A stretch of 64,000 nt of DNA from UMGS1958 sp045542415 (GCA_045542415.1 JAZQKZ010000070.1:62001-126000); one strand, 5' to 3'. Positions 34,882-45,352 are shown, counted from the stretch's first letter. Translations and numbers: made by a program. Notes: generated by a model not told the origin, from the letters alone.

Positions 34882-37800
34882 ATGGATAATATAAAATTAC
34901 ATATGGGCATTGATGTTGGCTCTACTACCGTCAAGATCGTTGTCATAGATGATTCAAATAAAATTTTATACAGTGAATACAGAAGACATTTTTCCGATAT
35001 AAAATCTACAGTCGCAGGACTTTTTGCAGAAGCCGGAGAAGTAATCGGCAAAGCCCGCTTTACCGTTGTAATTACCGGTTCGGGCGGACTTTTACTTTCA
35101 AAAATGCTTAACCTCCCCTTTGTACAGGAGGTTATTGCCAACAAGACCGCTATCATGGAATTTTTGCCGGATACAGATGTAGTTATTGAACTGGGCGGTG
35201 AGGATGCTAAAATCCTATACCTTTCCGGTGGACTTGAACAGCGAATGAACGGTACCTGTGCAGGTGGAACGGGATCATTCATCGACCAGATGTCAATCCT
35301 TTTAAAAACAGACGCTGACGGACTCAATCAGCTTGCTGAAAAGCACAGTGTTATATATCCTATCGCCGCACGTTGCGGTGTTTTCGCAAAATCTGATGTA
35401 CAGCCGCTTTTAAACGAGGGTGCCGCAAAGGAGGACATTGCCGCATCTATTCTACAGGCAGTCGTCACTCAGACTATTTCAGGACTCGCTCAGGGTCGCC
35501 CTATCAAGGGAAATATCGTTTTTCTCGGCGGACCGCTTCACTTCCTGCCGCAGCTTCGCCGTCAGTTTGAGGAGACATTAAAGGAAAATGCCGCGTCATT
35601 TTCAATACCTGACAATGCGCAGATTTTTGTTGCGTTAGGTGCGGCACTAATGTATGATAATACCACCTCAACCATAGATGAAATCACATCCAGGCTTGCC
35701 GCTTCACACGGTGTTGATGCTGAAATCACCCGTATGCGCGCTCTATTCCTTAACGAGGAGGAAAAGCTTGAGTTTGATACACGTCACTCAAAGGACATTG
35801 CAAAGCGTGGAGATATTTCAAAGGCTAAAGGTCCTGTATTCCTTGGGCTTGATGTAGGCTCGACAACCATCAAAGCGGTACTTACAAACAATGATGATGA
35901 AATTATATACAGCTTTTACGGCAAAAACGAGGGTTCACCTATAACAAGAGGTATAGGTATTCTTCGTGAGCTTTATTCTCAGCTGCCGCAGGAGGCTTAT
36001 ATAGCAAATGCATGCACAACCGGTTACGGTGAGCTTTTATTAAAAACCGCTTTTCGTATTAACGAGGGCGAAATTGAAACAATTGCTCATTACAAGGCAG
36101 CAAACCATTTCTCTCCCGGCGTTGACTTTATCATCGACATCGGCGGACAGGATATGAAGTGTATGAAAATCAAGAATGGCGTAATTGATTCAATTATGCT
36201 TAATGAAGCATGCTCATCGGGCTGTGGCTCGTTTATCCAGACTTTCGCTGAAAGCCTTGGACTTGATACAATTTCATTCTCAAAAGAAGCTTTAACTGCT
36301 CAAAATCCTGTTGATCTCGGCACACGCTGTACGGTATTTATGAACTCAAGAGTTAAGCAGGCTCAAAAAGAGGGTGCAACCGTCGGTGATATCAGTGCCG
36401 GACTTTCCTACTCTGTTGTACGAAATGCACTGTACAAGGTTATTAAGCTTCGTGACCCTGCTCTTATGGGTGAAAATATTGTTGTGCAGGGCGGCACTTT
36501 CAATAACAATGCAATTCTCAGATGCTTTGAGCTTTTGACCGAAAAGAATGTAGTACGTCCCGATATTGCAGGACTCATGGGAGCATTTGGCTCTGCTTTA
36601 ATTGCCAAGGAACGTTGGAACGGTGAAAAATGTGATATACTCCGCAAGGAGGAGCTTGACACCTTTACATTTGAATCAACGCTTACACGCTGTCAGAAAT
36701 GTAATAACCACTGTCAGCTTACTATTACAAGCTTCGGTGACGGAGGCAGTTTTGTCAGCGGCAACCGCTGCGAAAGAGGTGCCGGAGTCGAAAACAAGAC
36801 AACTAATCTCCCCAACTTATATGATTATAAGTACAAGAGAGCCTTTACATATCCGGTATTAAAGGAAAGTGAAGCCAAGTACGGATTATTGGGACTTCCA
36901 AGAGTTCTTAATATGTATGAAAATTATCCGCTTTGGGCGGCATTTTTCACCGAGCTTGGTTTTGCCGTAAGACTAAGCGGCCGTTCAACTCACGAAATAT
37001 ATGAAAAAGGAATTGATTCAATTCCCTCTGAAAGTGCGTGCTATCCGGCAAAGCTTGTTCACGGTCACATTCAGGACCTTATAGATAAGGGAATTAAGCA
37101 GATTTTCTATCCCTGCATCCCGTATGAGCAGATTGAATACTCCGCAGCCGGAAATCATTTCAACTGTCCTATGGTAACATCATACCCTGAGGTTATCTAC
37201 AATAATATGGATGCGGTCAGAAAAGCTGATATAAAATTCATGTATCCGTTTATAAATCTTGCAGACAAAAAATCATTCAAGAGACAAATGATGAAAGCTC
37301 TAAAAGACTACGGATTCACAAAATCAGAAATTGACACTGCCTCAGAAAAGGCATTTGAAGCTTTACAGAGCTACAAAAACGACATACGCAGTAAGGGTGA
37401 AGAAGCACTTCACTGGCTTGAAGAAAACAATCAACGCGGAATTGTGCTTGCAGGTCGTCCGTACCATATTGACCCGGAAATCAATCACGGTATTCCGGAT
37501 ATGATAAATTCACTCGGCTTTGCAGTATTGACTGAGGATTCAATTGCTCATCTCGGTCAGCTTGAGAGAGATATCAGAGTAGTTGACCAGTGGGCATATC
37601 ATACAAGACTGTACGAATCAGCGGCTGAGGTAATAAAGAACGAACATCTTGAGCTTATTCAACTCAACAGTTTCGGATGCGGTCTTGACGCGGTAACAAC
37701 CGATCAGGTTCAGGAGATTTTGCAGTCACACGAAAAGATTTATACAACACTCAAAATTGATGAGGTGTCCAACTTAGGAACAGCACGAATCCGTGTCCGT

Positions 37801-39180
37801 TCACTCAAGGCAGCAGTAAAGGAACGTGACGCAAACGATTTTGTTCCTCACAAGGTAGATGACTATACTATAAACAGAGTTAAGTTTACCGAAAAAGAGA
37901 GAAAAAATCATACCGTTATATTCCCGCAGATGTCACCGACTCACTTCGGTATGTTCGAGGCGGTTATGCGTGCAAACGGTTACAACGCTGTAGTACTCGA
38001 ACATGCAAGTGCTGAGGATATTGAAGCAGGGCTCAAGAGTGTAAACAACGATGCCTGCTACCCATCCATTCTCGTTACAGGTCAGCTTGTCAATGCATTT
38101 GCAAGCGGCAGCTGTGACCCTGATAACACATCGGTGATGATCACTCAGACAGGCGGCGGTTGCCGTGCAACAAATTACATTGCATTTTTAAGAAAAGCAT
38201 TACTCGAAGCAGGCTATCCGCAGGTACCGGTTATATCTCTGAATGTATCAGGTCTGGAGGGAAATCCGGGATTTAAAATAACTCCTAAGCTCGTTGACGG
38301 ATTGTTAAAGGCTTGTACTTGGGGCGACTTGCTTATGAGCTTGTCACAGCGAATCAGACCGTATGAAGTTAACAAGGGCGAAACCAACAGAGTTTATGAC
38401 ATGTGGCTGAATAAGCTTTATAATGCAATTGTAAAGGGCGATAGAAAGAATCTCAAGCTCAAAAAGACCATTGCTGCAATTATTGCTGACTTTGACGCTA
38501 TTGAAATCGATGAAACAATAAAGAAGCCGAGAGTAGGCGTAGTAGGTGAAATACTTGTTAAGTTCCACCCCGATGCAAACAATAATATTGTAGATGTAAT
38601 TGAAGCCGAGGGCGGCGAAGCAGTTATGCCGGGACTTGCAGATTTTATGCTCTATTGCTTATACAACAACAACTTCAAGCACGAGAATCTCGGAATGAAA
38701 GCTTCAACCGCACGTCTGTGCAATCTTGCAATATGGGGTATTGAAAGCTATAGAAAGTACGCAGAAAAGCTTATGAAAGAAAATCCCAAGTTTGCATTCC
38801 GTGCTCCGGGACATATTAAAGAAATTGCAGACGGAGCAAAGGAAGTGCTTCAGCTTGGACACTGTACCGGAGAGGGTTGGTTCCTTACAGGGGAAATGAT
38901 TGAGCTTATCAAGTCGGGAGTCCCGAATATTGCCTGCGTTCAGCCGTTTGCATGTCTTCCCAACCATGTTACAGGCAAGGGCATGATTAAAGAACTGAGA
39001 CGTCAGTATCCCGAATCGAACATTGTTGCAGTTGACTACGATCCGGGTGCTTCTGAGGTTAATCAGCTTAACCGAATTAAGCTGATGATTGCTGTAGCTT
39101 TTGAGAATATGAAGAAAAACGAAGAATTTGACGCTGTTGTACCAACATCCAATACTCCCGATTTAGTCGAAACAGAATAG
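34882..39180 (+). CDS. Giant acyl-CoA dehydratase activase-like protein
   Basis: A 1432-residue protein fusing two ASKHA ATPase domains of the BadF/BadG/BcrA/BcrD (2-hydroxyacyl-CoA dehydratase activator) family to a DUF2229 and HgdB-like region. ATPase 1 starts MGIDVGSTTVKIVV and has GGEDAKILYL and NGTCAGGTGSFIDQM; ATPase 2 starts LGLDVGSTTIKAVL and has GGQDMKCMKI and NEACSSGCGSFIQ, cysteines that could bridge an iron-sulfur cluster. A CQKCNNHC..GNRCERG cysteine cluster follows near residue 610. ACYPAKLVHGHIQDL and GRPYHIDPEINHGIPD begin the dehydratase-like part. No dehydratase subunits are nearby, so its substrate is unknown. Start at 34882 behind GCAGGAGG. Confidence 0.92.
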   Translation: MDNIKLHMGIDVGSTTVKIVVIDDSNKILYSEYRRHFSDIKSTVAGLFAEAGEVIGKARFTVVITGSGGLLLSKMLNLPFVQEVIANKTAIMEFLPDTDVVIELGGEDAKILYLSGGLEQRMNGTCAGGTGSFIDQMSILLKTDADGLNQLAEKHSVIYPIAARCGVFAKSDVQPLLNEGAAKEDIAASILQAVVTQTISGLAQGRPIKGNIVFLGGPLHFLPQLRRQFEETLKENAASFSIPDNAQIFVALGAALMYDNTTSTIDEITSRLAASHGVDAEITRMRALFLNEEEKLEFDTRHSKDIAKRGDISKAKGPVFLGLDVGSTTIKAVLTNNDDEIIYSFYGKNEGSPITRGIGILRELYSQLPQEAYIANACTTGYGELLLKTAFRINEGEIETIAHYKAANHFSPGVDFIIDIGGQDMKCMKIKNGVIDSIMLNEACSSGCGSFIQTFAESLGLDTISFSKEALTAQNPVDLGTRCTVFMNSRVKQAQKEGATVGDISAGLSYSVVRNALYKVIKLRDPALMGENIVVQGGTFNNNAILRCFELLTEKNVVRPDIAGLMGAFGSALIAKERWNGEKCDILRKEELDTFTFESTLTRCQKCNNHCQLTITSFGDGGSFVSGNRCERGAGVENKTTNLPNLYDYKYKRAFTYPVLKESEAKYGLLGLPRVLNMYENYPLWAAFFTELGFAVRLSGRSTHEIYEKGIDSIPSESACYPAKLVHGHIQDLIDKGIKQIFYPCIPYEQIEYSAAGNHFNCPMVTSYPEVIYNNMDAVRKADIKFMYPFINLADKKSFKRQMMKALKDYGFTKSEIDTASEKAFEALQSYKNDIRSKGEEALHWLEENNQRGIVLAGRPYHIDPEINHGIPDMINSLGFAVLTEDSIAHLGQLERDIRVVDQWAYHTRLYESAAEVIKNEHLELIQLNSFGCGLDAVTTDQVQEILQSHEKIYTTLKIDEVSNLGTARIRVRSLKAAVKERDANDFVPHKVDDYTINRVKFTEKERKNHTVIFPQMSPTHFGMFEAVMRANGYNAVVLEHASAEDIEAGLKSVNNDACYPSILVTGQLVNAFASGSCDPDNTSVMITQTGGGCRATNYIAFLRKALLEAGYPQVPVISLNVSGLEGNPGFKITPKLVDGLLKACTWGDLLMSLSQRIRPYEVNKGETNRVYDMWLNKLYNAIVKGDRKNLKLKKTIAAIIADFDAIEIDETIKKPRVGVVGEILVKFHPDANNNIVDVIEAEGGEAVMPGLADFMLYCLYNNNFKHENLGMKASTARLCNLAIWGIESYRKYAEKLMKENPKFAFRAPGHIKEIADGAKEVLQLGHCTGEGWFLTGEMIELIKSGVPNIACVQPFACLPNHVTGKGMIKELRRQYPESNIVAVDYDPGASEVNQLNRIKLMIAVAFENMKKNEEFDAVVPTSNTPDLVETE

Positions 39181-39184
39181 TATA

Positions 39185-39227
39185 AAAAAGCCTTTTGCGA
39201 TAGTTCATCATGCAAAAGGCTTTTTTT
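39185..39227 (+). terminator. Terminator of the activase-like gene
   Basis: AAAAAGCCTTTTGC / GCAAAAGGCTTTTT with a T7 tail. Confidence 0.9.
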
Positions 39228-39254
39228 GATATTTAAAACATTTTTATATTCAAA

Positions 39255-39277
39255 ACGGGACTGTTAAACAGTCCCGT
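39255..39277 (-). terminator. Terminator of the large PL11 gene
   Basis: ACGGGACTG ttaaa CAGTCCCGT followed on the minus strand by TTTTG; 5 bp after the stop codon. Confidence 0.8.
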
Positions 39278-39282
39278 CATAA

Positions 39283-42200
39283 TTAATTAAGCTTACCGCT
39301 TACCGAACGTGCAATAGGTACATCATCTGTATCCCATGCCATACAAGTATAGCTGTCTGCCCCCTCCGGAACAGTAACGTCTGCCGATATACTCGGACGC
39401 TTCTTCTCCGTTACCGATACACTTACAAGTCTTTCTTCTTTATAGAATGCAACATATAATACCTTTGTATTCATGTTTGACTTATATGCCTTAAGCTCAA
39501 CTGCAATCGTACCGTCTGCAACTTCAGCCTCAATATAATACGGATCCGTCGGTTCGGGTGTCGGCGGCGGTGATGTAGGCTTAGGTGTAGGAAGCAGTGA
39601 TTCGTCATATACAATTGTAATAATCTTATTTTCACCACTTAATACAACCTCTTCACTTACTATGCCTCTGTCATTTAAATTTACTCCCACACTATACACA
39701 CCTAAGGGAAGCTCAAATACCGAACGACCTCTTGCATCTGTCTTTTCAGCAACTGAACCTACAGATACATCTGCATCTGTCACTTCCGCTCCGTCAATAT
39801 CCTTTACATTAACAGTAAGCTTTGACATTACATTTTCCATTGAATAGTATCTTGTGTTATCAACCATGATACTCTGACCGTTTGAACCGACCAAATCCAT
39901 CTGTGTTATCGGCTCAGCAGTACTGCTGGTAGGTACTGAAATCGATACAAGCTCATTATTTTCATCATATACATACTGTGTATATGTACCGTTTGAATAT
40001 ACCAGCATATAATGATACCACTTTTCAGCCTCAATACCTTCTGTTGCCATCAGACTGATAAGGACATTATTTGAAAGCGTGATTGACATTGTTGATGCAC
40101 TTTCAAAATATACATCAGTTTCAAAGACATATTCCCTACCTGCTTCGTATTCTGCCGGCGCTTTATCAAATGTCATATACGGATTTCTGCCCGACTCTCC
40201 AAATCTTCCGATTTTATATGTAAGATATACATTCTCTCCATCAGATGTTGAATAAATTCCGGTTTCGCCGTCTCCTCCGTTTGCTCTTGCGTTTACACCG
40301 TATGTAACATCTCCGATTGTTGATGTTACCAACTCAGTTCCTTGTCTGAGAGCAAGCGACGAAGCATCTGAATAGTCAAGGTCTGCATAAATATCAGCTC
40401 CATATGTAATCGGTATCAACTGAATTGTCGCTTCTGTACTTATAGTTCCGCATTTTGCAGTAATTGTTTTATATCCGGCTTCTGTTGATGGGTCAATAAA
40501 CAGAAGTCCATCCACAACACTAACTCCGTCACCTGACCATTCAACATCCGCATCTTCAATCATAACACCGTTCTGATCTCGTACATCAGCACCAAATATC
40601 ACCGTTGTATTTACTCCTGAAAGCGGTATATATGCTGTTTCTGCACCGCCTGTTATTTCTATTGAATTTGCAGTCTGTTCATATTTTGACGTATCATATA
40701 CTCTTACAAGAATTTCCGAGCATAAGTTTCCGAGTGTCACTGTTACAGTCGCACTACCCTCTGATATTCCTGTAATAAGACCATCCTCGACTGTAGCAAC
40801 AGCTTCGTTATCACTACTCCAGACAAAATTTCTTTCTGTTGCATTTGACGGAATAACTTCAGGAACAATAAGCTCACTCTGACCTATAGCAAGAGCCGTG
40901 CTTGATAAAACTGCCAGGTCTGTTGCAGGGATATGAATCTGCTCCATAGTTATTTTCTTTGTAATCTCGCCTCTGTAAGCTGCTATGCTCACTTCCTCAT
41001 CCACATAACCATCAGCTTTGATTGAAGCCTTATAAATCGAGAACGGCAGCAGGAACTGTGCGTATCCGTCCATATCTGTTTTCTCTGTGAAGCTGCCTAT
41101 TGTTACTGATGCATCCTCTACCGGATTCGACTCCGCATCCTTTACATTAATATATATACTTGCAAGTGCCGCTTCGGCTGAATACATCTTGAAATTATCC
41201 ATCGCAATATAAGTTCCGGAACCCTTTCCGAACTCATTGCTTGTTGTATATACAGGATCCTGGAGGAACTGTAAAGTAGTAACTCCCGTATCTGCGGAGG
41301 TTGTGCCAAGCTTTGTTACGGATATGATTTCACCGTTAATATCCGAAAGTACTCTGTAATATGTACCTCCATGATAGATAAGCTCATAGCTGTACCATGT
41401 ATCAAACTCTATTCCAAGTCCGCTTATTGTAACCGTATCAACTACGCCGGTCGAATCCTCAAGAGAAATATATCCGACTGCCGGATTCTTTGCATCCGGA
41501 TTTCTTGAAGCTGTGGTCGGAATCATAAAGTCAAAGCTTAACACATTATCACTGTCTGCACTAAGTATCGGTGCATCCGACAATGTCATTCTTGCCTGTC
41601 GTCCGTTTGATGCAAACTGACCTATTCCGCAACGAAGATATGTAATCCCCTCTGATGTTTCAACGCCGAATCCGCTTGTACCGTCACCACCTCGGTTTCT
41701 TCCGCCGACAGTGAATTTAATTCTTCCCTTTGTTGCTTCTTGCGAGCTGTTACTCTGATACATTCCAAATCCGTCAAATTCCGCTTCTTCAAATGTATAG
41801 TTTATGAGATAGTCATAGTTTTCACGCTCAATAAGCTCAAATGCAACATCATTATCAAGTGCATAGATATGTATTTCGCTTCCCTCATAACAATAAACGG
41901 TTATACCTGAAAAGCTGTTATTTTCGATGTACTCTATATTTTCATATACATATAATTCCGTAACGGGCGAATTATCCAGCGCACCCTCGTCTATTCCGAC
42001 GATTTCAATATCATTTATCGCCTCGGGAATTATTGCTTTTGCGGCTGTTCCGTTATAGCCTGTAATATATCCTCTATCATCACATGTAAACGGAGTAGCA
42101 ACATTTACTGTAAATGATTTCTCAAAGCCCATATAGCCTACAGTAATCTGCTGCTCACCGGCACGCATACCGTCAAAGCCTGTTACCGAATATCCTGTTA

Positions 42201-44298
42201 CATCATAATTCGTTTCATCCTCATAGCTTCCTGTTACTACAAGACCTGTCAAATCAAGCTTATCACCTATTACATACTCCGTCTTGTCAGGCAGTGTTAC
42301 ATCTATACCGATAAGCTCTGCACGGTAAATTTCTTCACCAAGATAAAAACCTACATGCGGCGGCTGATTATATGCAGTCTGCTCTGCTGCTACGCCCGAT
42401 CTATATACCGGATCATGCATTAAAGTCGGAAGCTTGTATGTAGTTACATCTGTTGTTGTAAATACTCTGATAGCCGTATTATCCTCTGTCGGATAGCATA
42501 ATTCTTCTCTCCAGTCACCAAACAGATCGGCCTGAAGTGCCGGATTTGCCTTTGTTCCGTTTATCTGAATACAGCCATTAGCACTGAATATTCTTGACAT
42601 CGTTGAACCATCCCATGATGTTACATTTACACCGTCAAGAAGCTCATCATATATGTCAGCATCCCAGAAAATACGGAAATTTGTTCCTAGACCTATATTA
42701 TTATCTACAAACTCACCGTTGCCCATTGCTGTTACCTGTGCAGAGCCTGCAATCTGATAATATCCTCCCGAGCCTACATTTGCCATCATACCGCGTCCGG
42801 TATCCTTGCTGTTTTCTCTGTGATATAACTCCTCGCCTGTTTCGGCATCAATTACTGTCATACCGTAATCGAGAGTTTTGCCTGTTGTTCCGTCAACATA
42901 TCCGCCGCCCTCATGAACTGCAAAGAACTCCAGACCGTCATGAGTCGGGTCATAGTCACCCACATGCAAAGCATCACCGTGACCTCTAAAAGTACACCAC
43001 TTTACTACAAGCTTATTCCTGTCATCAACCTCCATACATGTAGCACCCGAGTAGATTTCATCCTTACCGTCATTATCTACGTCCGCCATGCTCATGTTAT
43101 GGTTACCCTGACCAATATATGTTTCGTTGCCCTTTGTATAACCGTGAACACCCTTATATCCGCTTTCGGTTGTTGTATCATATGTGTCAAAGCAATAATC
43201 GCACTGAAGCTTTTTATTCTCATCAAGTCTTATTGCACAGATACCTGTTCTCGAGCCATATCCGCTCTGACCGCCGTAATATCCTCTCCAATATACTGCA
43301 TAAGGATTTACACCGTCAAGATATGCCACGTCAGCTATAAAACGGTCACATCTGTTTCCGTAGCCGTCACCCCATACACCCGCACTGATTCGCTGATTCG
43401 GATAGTATATAGTATCTACGGCTGCACCTGTTTTACCGTCAAATGCAGTAAAGAATTCGTCACCCTCTATAATATAACCGCCGTCATTTACATACACAGC
43501 AGTATTGTCCGCATTCTTTATTCCTGCAACAGAGCTTGCTTCCGTTACATAATTTCCTTTACCGTCAATTGAACCGGGGGCTGTTTTTGCTGTAATTTCT
43601 GCAATTCCGTCAAGGTCAAAGTCATATACTAAGAACTGTGTATAGTGTGCTCCGGATCTTATATTTCTTCCAAGATCAATACGCCACAGCTTTGTTCCGT
43701 CAAGCTCATACGCGTCAAGATATACATTTCCTGTAACACCGCTGTGTGAATTATCCTTCGGATTACAGTCCCATTTTACTACAAGCTCATACTGTCCGTC
43801 GCCGTCAAGGTCACCCGTTGAAGCGTCTCCGACAGTATATGAATATGAGGTTTCGCTATCCAGTGCAAACGGCTCCGGGACATCCATCGGAATATCGAAC
43901 GAGCTGCCGTTAAGAACCGCAACTGCACCACAAGGCTCACCGCCCTCAATCGCTACACTGTAGCTGTCTGTGCTTTTTCCGTCTGCATCAAGATAATTGG
44001 TACTGTCTGTAACATTAGCTATCTTTTCGCCGTTACGGTAAACATTAAAATCGGGGGCAGTCTTAATATTTGCAACCGTTCCCTCATCTCCGAGCATTCT
44101 CCAACCTACATAAATACCGTCCCCGGTATTTATGGCAATGAGTCCCCGGTCAAGCTTCTCCATCTGACGCTCAAATACAGCATCACCGTACTTGTAGCTG
44201 ATTGTGGATGTAGCTTCTGCACTCTGCGCTGTTACAGCCGCCGGTATTGATGATACGCAAAGCGACGCTGCTAACATCATGCTTGTAAGTTTTTTCAT
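39283..44298 (-). CDS. Very large secreted PL11 rhamnogalacturonan lyase with Ig-like and lectin-like modules
   Basis: A 1671-residue exported protein with signal peptide MKKLTSMMLAASLCVSSIPAAVTA. Residues ~45-640 are a PL11 propeller (MEKLDRGLIAINTGDGIYVGWRMLG; DGDGQYELVVKW; DADIYDELLDG). It continues with a Big_3-like Ig domain (KTEYVIGDKLDLTGLVVTGS), a short LRR_5-like piece, a ~250-residue lectin-like beta-sandwich, a carboxypeptidase-regulatory-like repeat (SIYINVKDAESNPVEDASVT), a Big_2-like Ig domain (ATVEDGLITGISEGSATVTV), another sandwich and a second regulatory-like repeat. A PTP-rich linker leads to a C-terminal module ending in TCMAWDTDDVPIARSVSGKLN-like sequence. Start at 44298; a longer GTG reading lacks a site. 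Likely binds and cuts rhamnogalacturonan-I. Confidence 0.93.
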   Translation of the reverse strand: MKKLTSMMLAASLCVSSIPAAVTAQSAEATSTISYKYGDAVFERQMEKLDRGLIAINTGDGIYVGWRMLGDEGTVANIKTAPDFNVYRNGEKIANVTDSTNYLDADGKSTDSYSVAIEGGEPCGAVAVLNGSSFDIPMDVPEPFALDSETSYSYTVGDASTGDLDGDGQYELVVKWDCNPKDNSHSGVTGNVYLDAYELDGTKLWRIDLGRNIRSGAHYTQFLVYDFDLDGIAEITAKTAPGSIDGKGNYVTEASSVAGIKNADNTAVYVNDGGYIIEGDEFFTAFDGKTGAAVDTIYYPNQRISAGVWGDGYGNRCDRFIADVAYLDGVNPYAVYWRGYYGGQSGYGSRTGICAIRLDENKKLQCDYCFDTYDTTTESGYKGVHGYTKGNETYIGQGNHNMSMADVDNDGKDEIYSGATCMEVDDRNKLVVKWCTFRGHGDALHVGDYDPTHDGLEFFAVHEGGGYVDGTTGKTLDYGMTVIDAETGEELYHRENSKDTGRGMMANVGSGGYYQIAGSAQVTAMGNGEFVDNNIGLGTNFRIFWDADIYDELLDGVNVTSWDGSTMSRIFSANGCIQINGTKANPALQADLFGDWREELCYPTEDNTAIRVFTTTDVTTYKLPTLMHDPVYRSGVAAEQTAYNQPPHVGFYLGEEIYRAELIGIDVTLPDKTEYVIGDKLDLTGLVVTGSYEDETNYDVTGYSVTGFDGMRAGEQQITVGYMGFEKSFTVNVATPFTCDDRGYITGYNGTAAKAIIPEAINDIEIVGIDEGALDNSPVTELYVYENIEYIENNSFSGITVYCYEGSEIHIYALDNDVAFELIERENYDYLINYTFEEAEFDGFGMYQSNSSQEATKGRIKFTVGGRNRGGDGTSGFGVETSEGITYLRCGIGQFASNGRQARMTLSDAPILSADSDNVLSFDFMIPTTASRNPDAKNPAVGYISLEDSTGVVDTVTISGLGIEFDTWYSYELIYHGGTYYRVLSDINGEIISVTKLGTTSADTGVTTLQFLQDPVYTTSNEFGKGSGTYIAMDNFKMYSAEAALASIYINVKDAESNPVEDASVTIGSFTEKTDMDGYAQFLLPFSIYKASIKADGYVDEEVSIAAYRGEITKKITMEQIHIPATDLAVLSSTALAIGQSELIVPEVIPSNATERNFVWSSDNEAVATVEDGLITGISEGSATVTVTLGNLCSEILVRVYDTSKYEQTANSIEITGGAETAYIPLSGVNTTVIFGADVRDQNGVMIEDADVEWSGDGVSVVDGLLFIDPSTEAGYKTITAKCGTISTEATIQLIPITYGADIYADLDYSDASSLALRQGTELVTSTIGDVTYGVNARANGGDGETGIYSTSDGENVYLTYKIGRFGESGRNPYMTFDKAPAEYEAGREYVFETDVYFESASTMSITLSNNVLISLMATEGIEAEKWYHYMLVYSNGTYTQYVYDENNELVSISVPTSSTAEPITQMDLVGSNGQSIMVDNTRYYSMENVMSKLTVNVKDIDGAEVTDADVSVGSVAEKTDARGRSVFELPLGVYSVGVNLNDRGIVSEEVVLSGENKIITIVYDESLLPTPKPTSPPPTPEPTDPYYIEAEVADGTIAVELKAYKSNMNTKVLYVAFYKEERLVSVSVTEKKRPSISADVTVPEGADSYTCMAWDTDDVPIARSVSGKLN

Positions 44299-44340
44299 AA
44301 CTATCTCTCCCACTTTATATAATTTAAAATTTTTTTCAAC

Positions 44341-44369
44341 GTATAACTAAATCGCATCAGGGCATGCTA
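44341..44369 (+). promoter_or_regulatory. Possible forespore (sigma-G/F type) promoter of spoVAC
   Basis: GTATA (44341-44345), 17 bp, CATGCTA (44363-44369) fits the sigma-G pattern (GNATA / CATNNTA). No good sigma-A site is seen. The fit is by eye. Confidence 0.45.
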
Positions 44370-44391
44370 ATTACGAAAGGAAGTGTATATA

Positions 44392-44847
44392 ATGCAAGAC
44401 AAAAAAACTGTTTCTTCCATGTCCAATGTAGAATATGATGAATATGTAAAAAACAAAACTCCTGATTCCAAGCTGTTCAAAAACTGCTTTAAGGCTTTTG
44501 TTATAGGCGGAGCAATATGCACACTCGGACAGGCACTGTTGAATTTATATCAGTATCTCGGTCTGTCGCAGGAGGATGCCTCCACAGTCGTTTCTATCTC
44601 ACTGATTTTTTTAAGTGCCCTGCTTACCGGGCTTGATATTTATCCGAAAATTGCCAAGCATGCCGGTGCCGGAACGCTTGTCCCGATTACCGGCTTTGCA
44701 AACTCCATTGCCGCTCCGGCTCTTGAAGCAAAAACGGAGGGCTATGTTTTAGGAGTCGGTGCAAAGGTCTTTACCATTGCCGGTCCCGTTATTCTTTACG
44801 GAGTGCTTGCCTCCATGCTTGCCGGTATAGTCTATCTTTTTATTTAG
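44392..44847 (+). CDS. spoVAC: SpoVAC, stage V sporulation protein AC
   Basis: Inner-membrane component of the SpoVA channel that moves dipicolinic acid into the forespore and out at germination; 151 residues. The N-terminus YDEYVKNKTPDSKLFKNC, then FVIGGAICTLGQALLNLY and LDIYPKIAKHAGAGTLVPIT and the FANSIAAPALEAKTEGYVLGVGAKVF block are SpoVAC hallmarks, with four to five membrane segments. spoVAD and spoVAE, which normally follow, are absent here. Start at the ATG (44392), 8 bp from an AGGAAG site. Its last 8 bases overlap the end of aroK on the other strand. Confidence 0.94.
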   Translation: MQDKKTVSSMSNVEYDEYVKNKTPDSKLFKNCFKAFVIGGAICTLGQALLNLYQYLGLSQEDASTVVSISLIFLSALLTGLDIYPKIAKHAGAGTLVPITGFANSIAAPALEAKTEGYVLGVGAKVFTIAGPVILYGVLASMLAGIVYLFI

Positions 44848-45352
44848 CCTGCGACGAAATTATATCCAATATTTCACGCGCATACTCCGCAGGGGTTTTA
44901 TCATTGGTGATATGAATACTATAGTCGCAGTCCGAATAAAATTCAAGTCTGTCATTAAAGCGTTTGCGTACAGCATCAATGTCCTGATTCTGCAATAACG
45001 GCCTTGTAGCCGCAGCAGCCGCAAGACGTGCCTCAATCACCTCGAAATCCGGAGCAAGATTAAATATCTTTCCGTTCTTTCTCAGTTCATTTATGTTATC
45101 CTTATTAAGAACAACTCCGCCGCCCGTAGCAATTACTGCATTTTCCGCCTTAGCAGCCTCGCATACACATTTATGCTCCAGCTCACGGAAATATTTTTCT
45201 CCGTGCTGTGCAAATATATCATTAATACTCATATTAGCTGCTTCAACAATCATATCGTCAGTATCGATAAGCGTGTAGTCTGAAGCTGATGCTATTGCTT
45301 TTGAAATCTCGGTTTTTCCCGATGCCATAAATCCGGTTAAAACTATATTCAT
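44840..45352 (-). CDS. aroK: Shikimate kinase
   Basis: Phosphorylates shikimate on the route to chorismate; 170 residues. Walker A GFMASGKTE at residues 7-15, substrate-site D in IDTDDMIVE, FRELEHKC and the ATGGGVVL loop, RPLL lid and the R in RLEFYSDCDY. It overlaps aroE by 4 bp (coupled) and is convergent with spoVAC, sharing 8 bp at the 3' ends with no terminator between. Confidence 0.96.
   Translation of the reverse strand: MNIVLTGFMASGKTEISKAIASASDYTLIDTDDMIVEAANMSINDIFAQHGEKYFRELEHKCVCEAAKAENAVIATGGGVVLNKDNINELRKNGKIFNLAPDFEVIEARLAAAAATRPLLQNQDIDAVRKRFNDRLEFYSDCDYSIHITNDKTPAEYAREILDIISSQAK

Noticed and set aside
42594..43572. Long plus-strand ORFs (up to 219 codons) opposite the large PL11 gene
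   Set aside because: They lie antisense to the lyase repeats, have no ribosome site and encode Cys/His/Ile-rich low-complexity sequence. They are reflections of the PL11 codons.
44299..44340. Clear sigma-A promoter for the large PL11 gene
   Set aside because: Several AT-rich hexamers exist upstream of the start, but none has both boxes at 16-18 bp, so no call was made.
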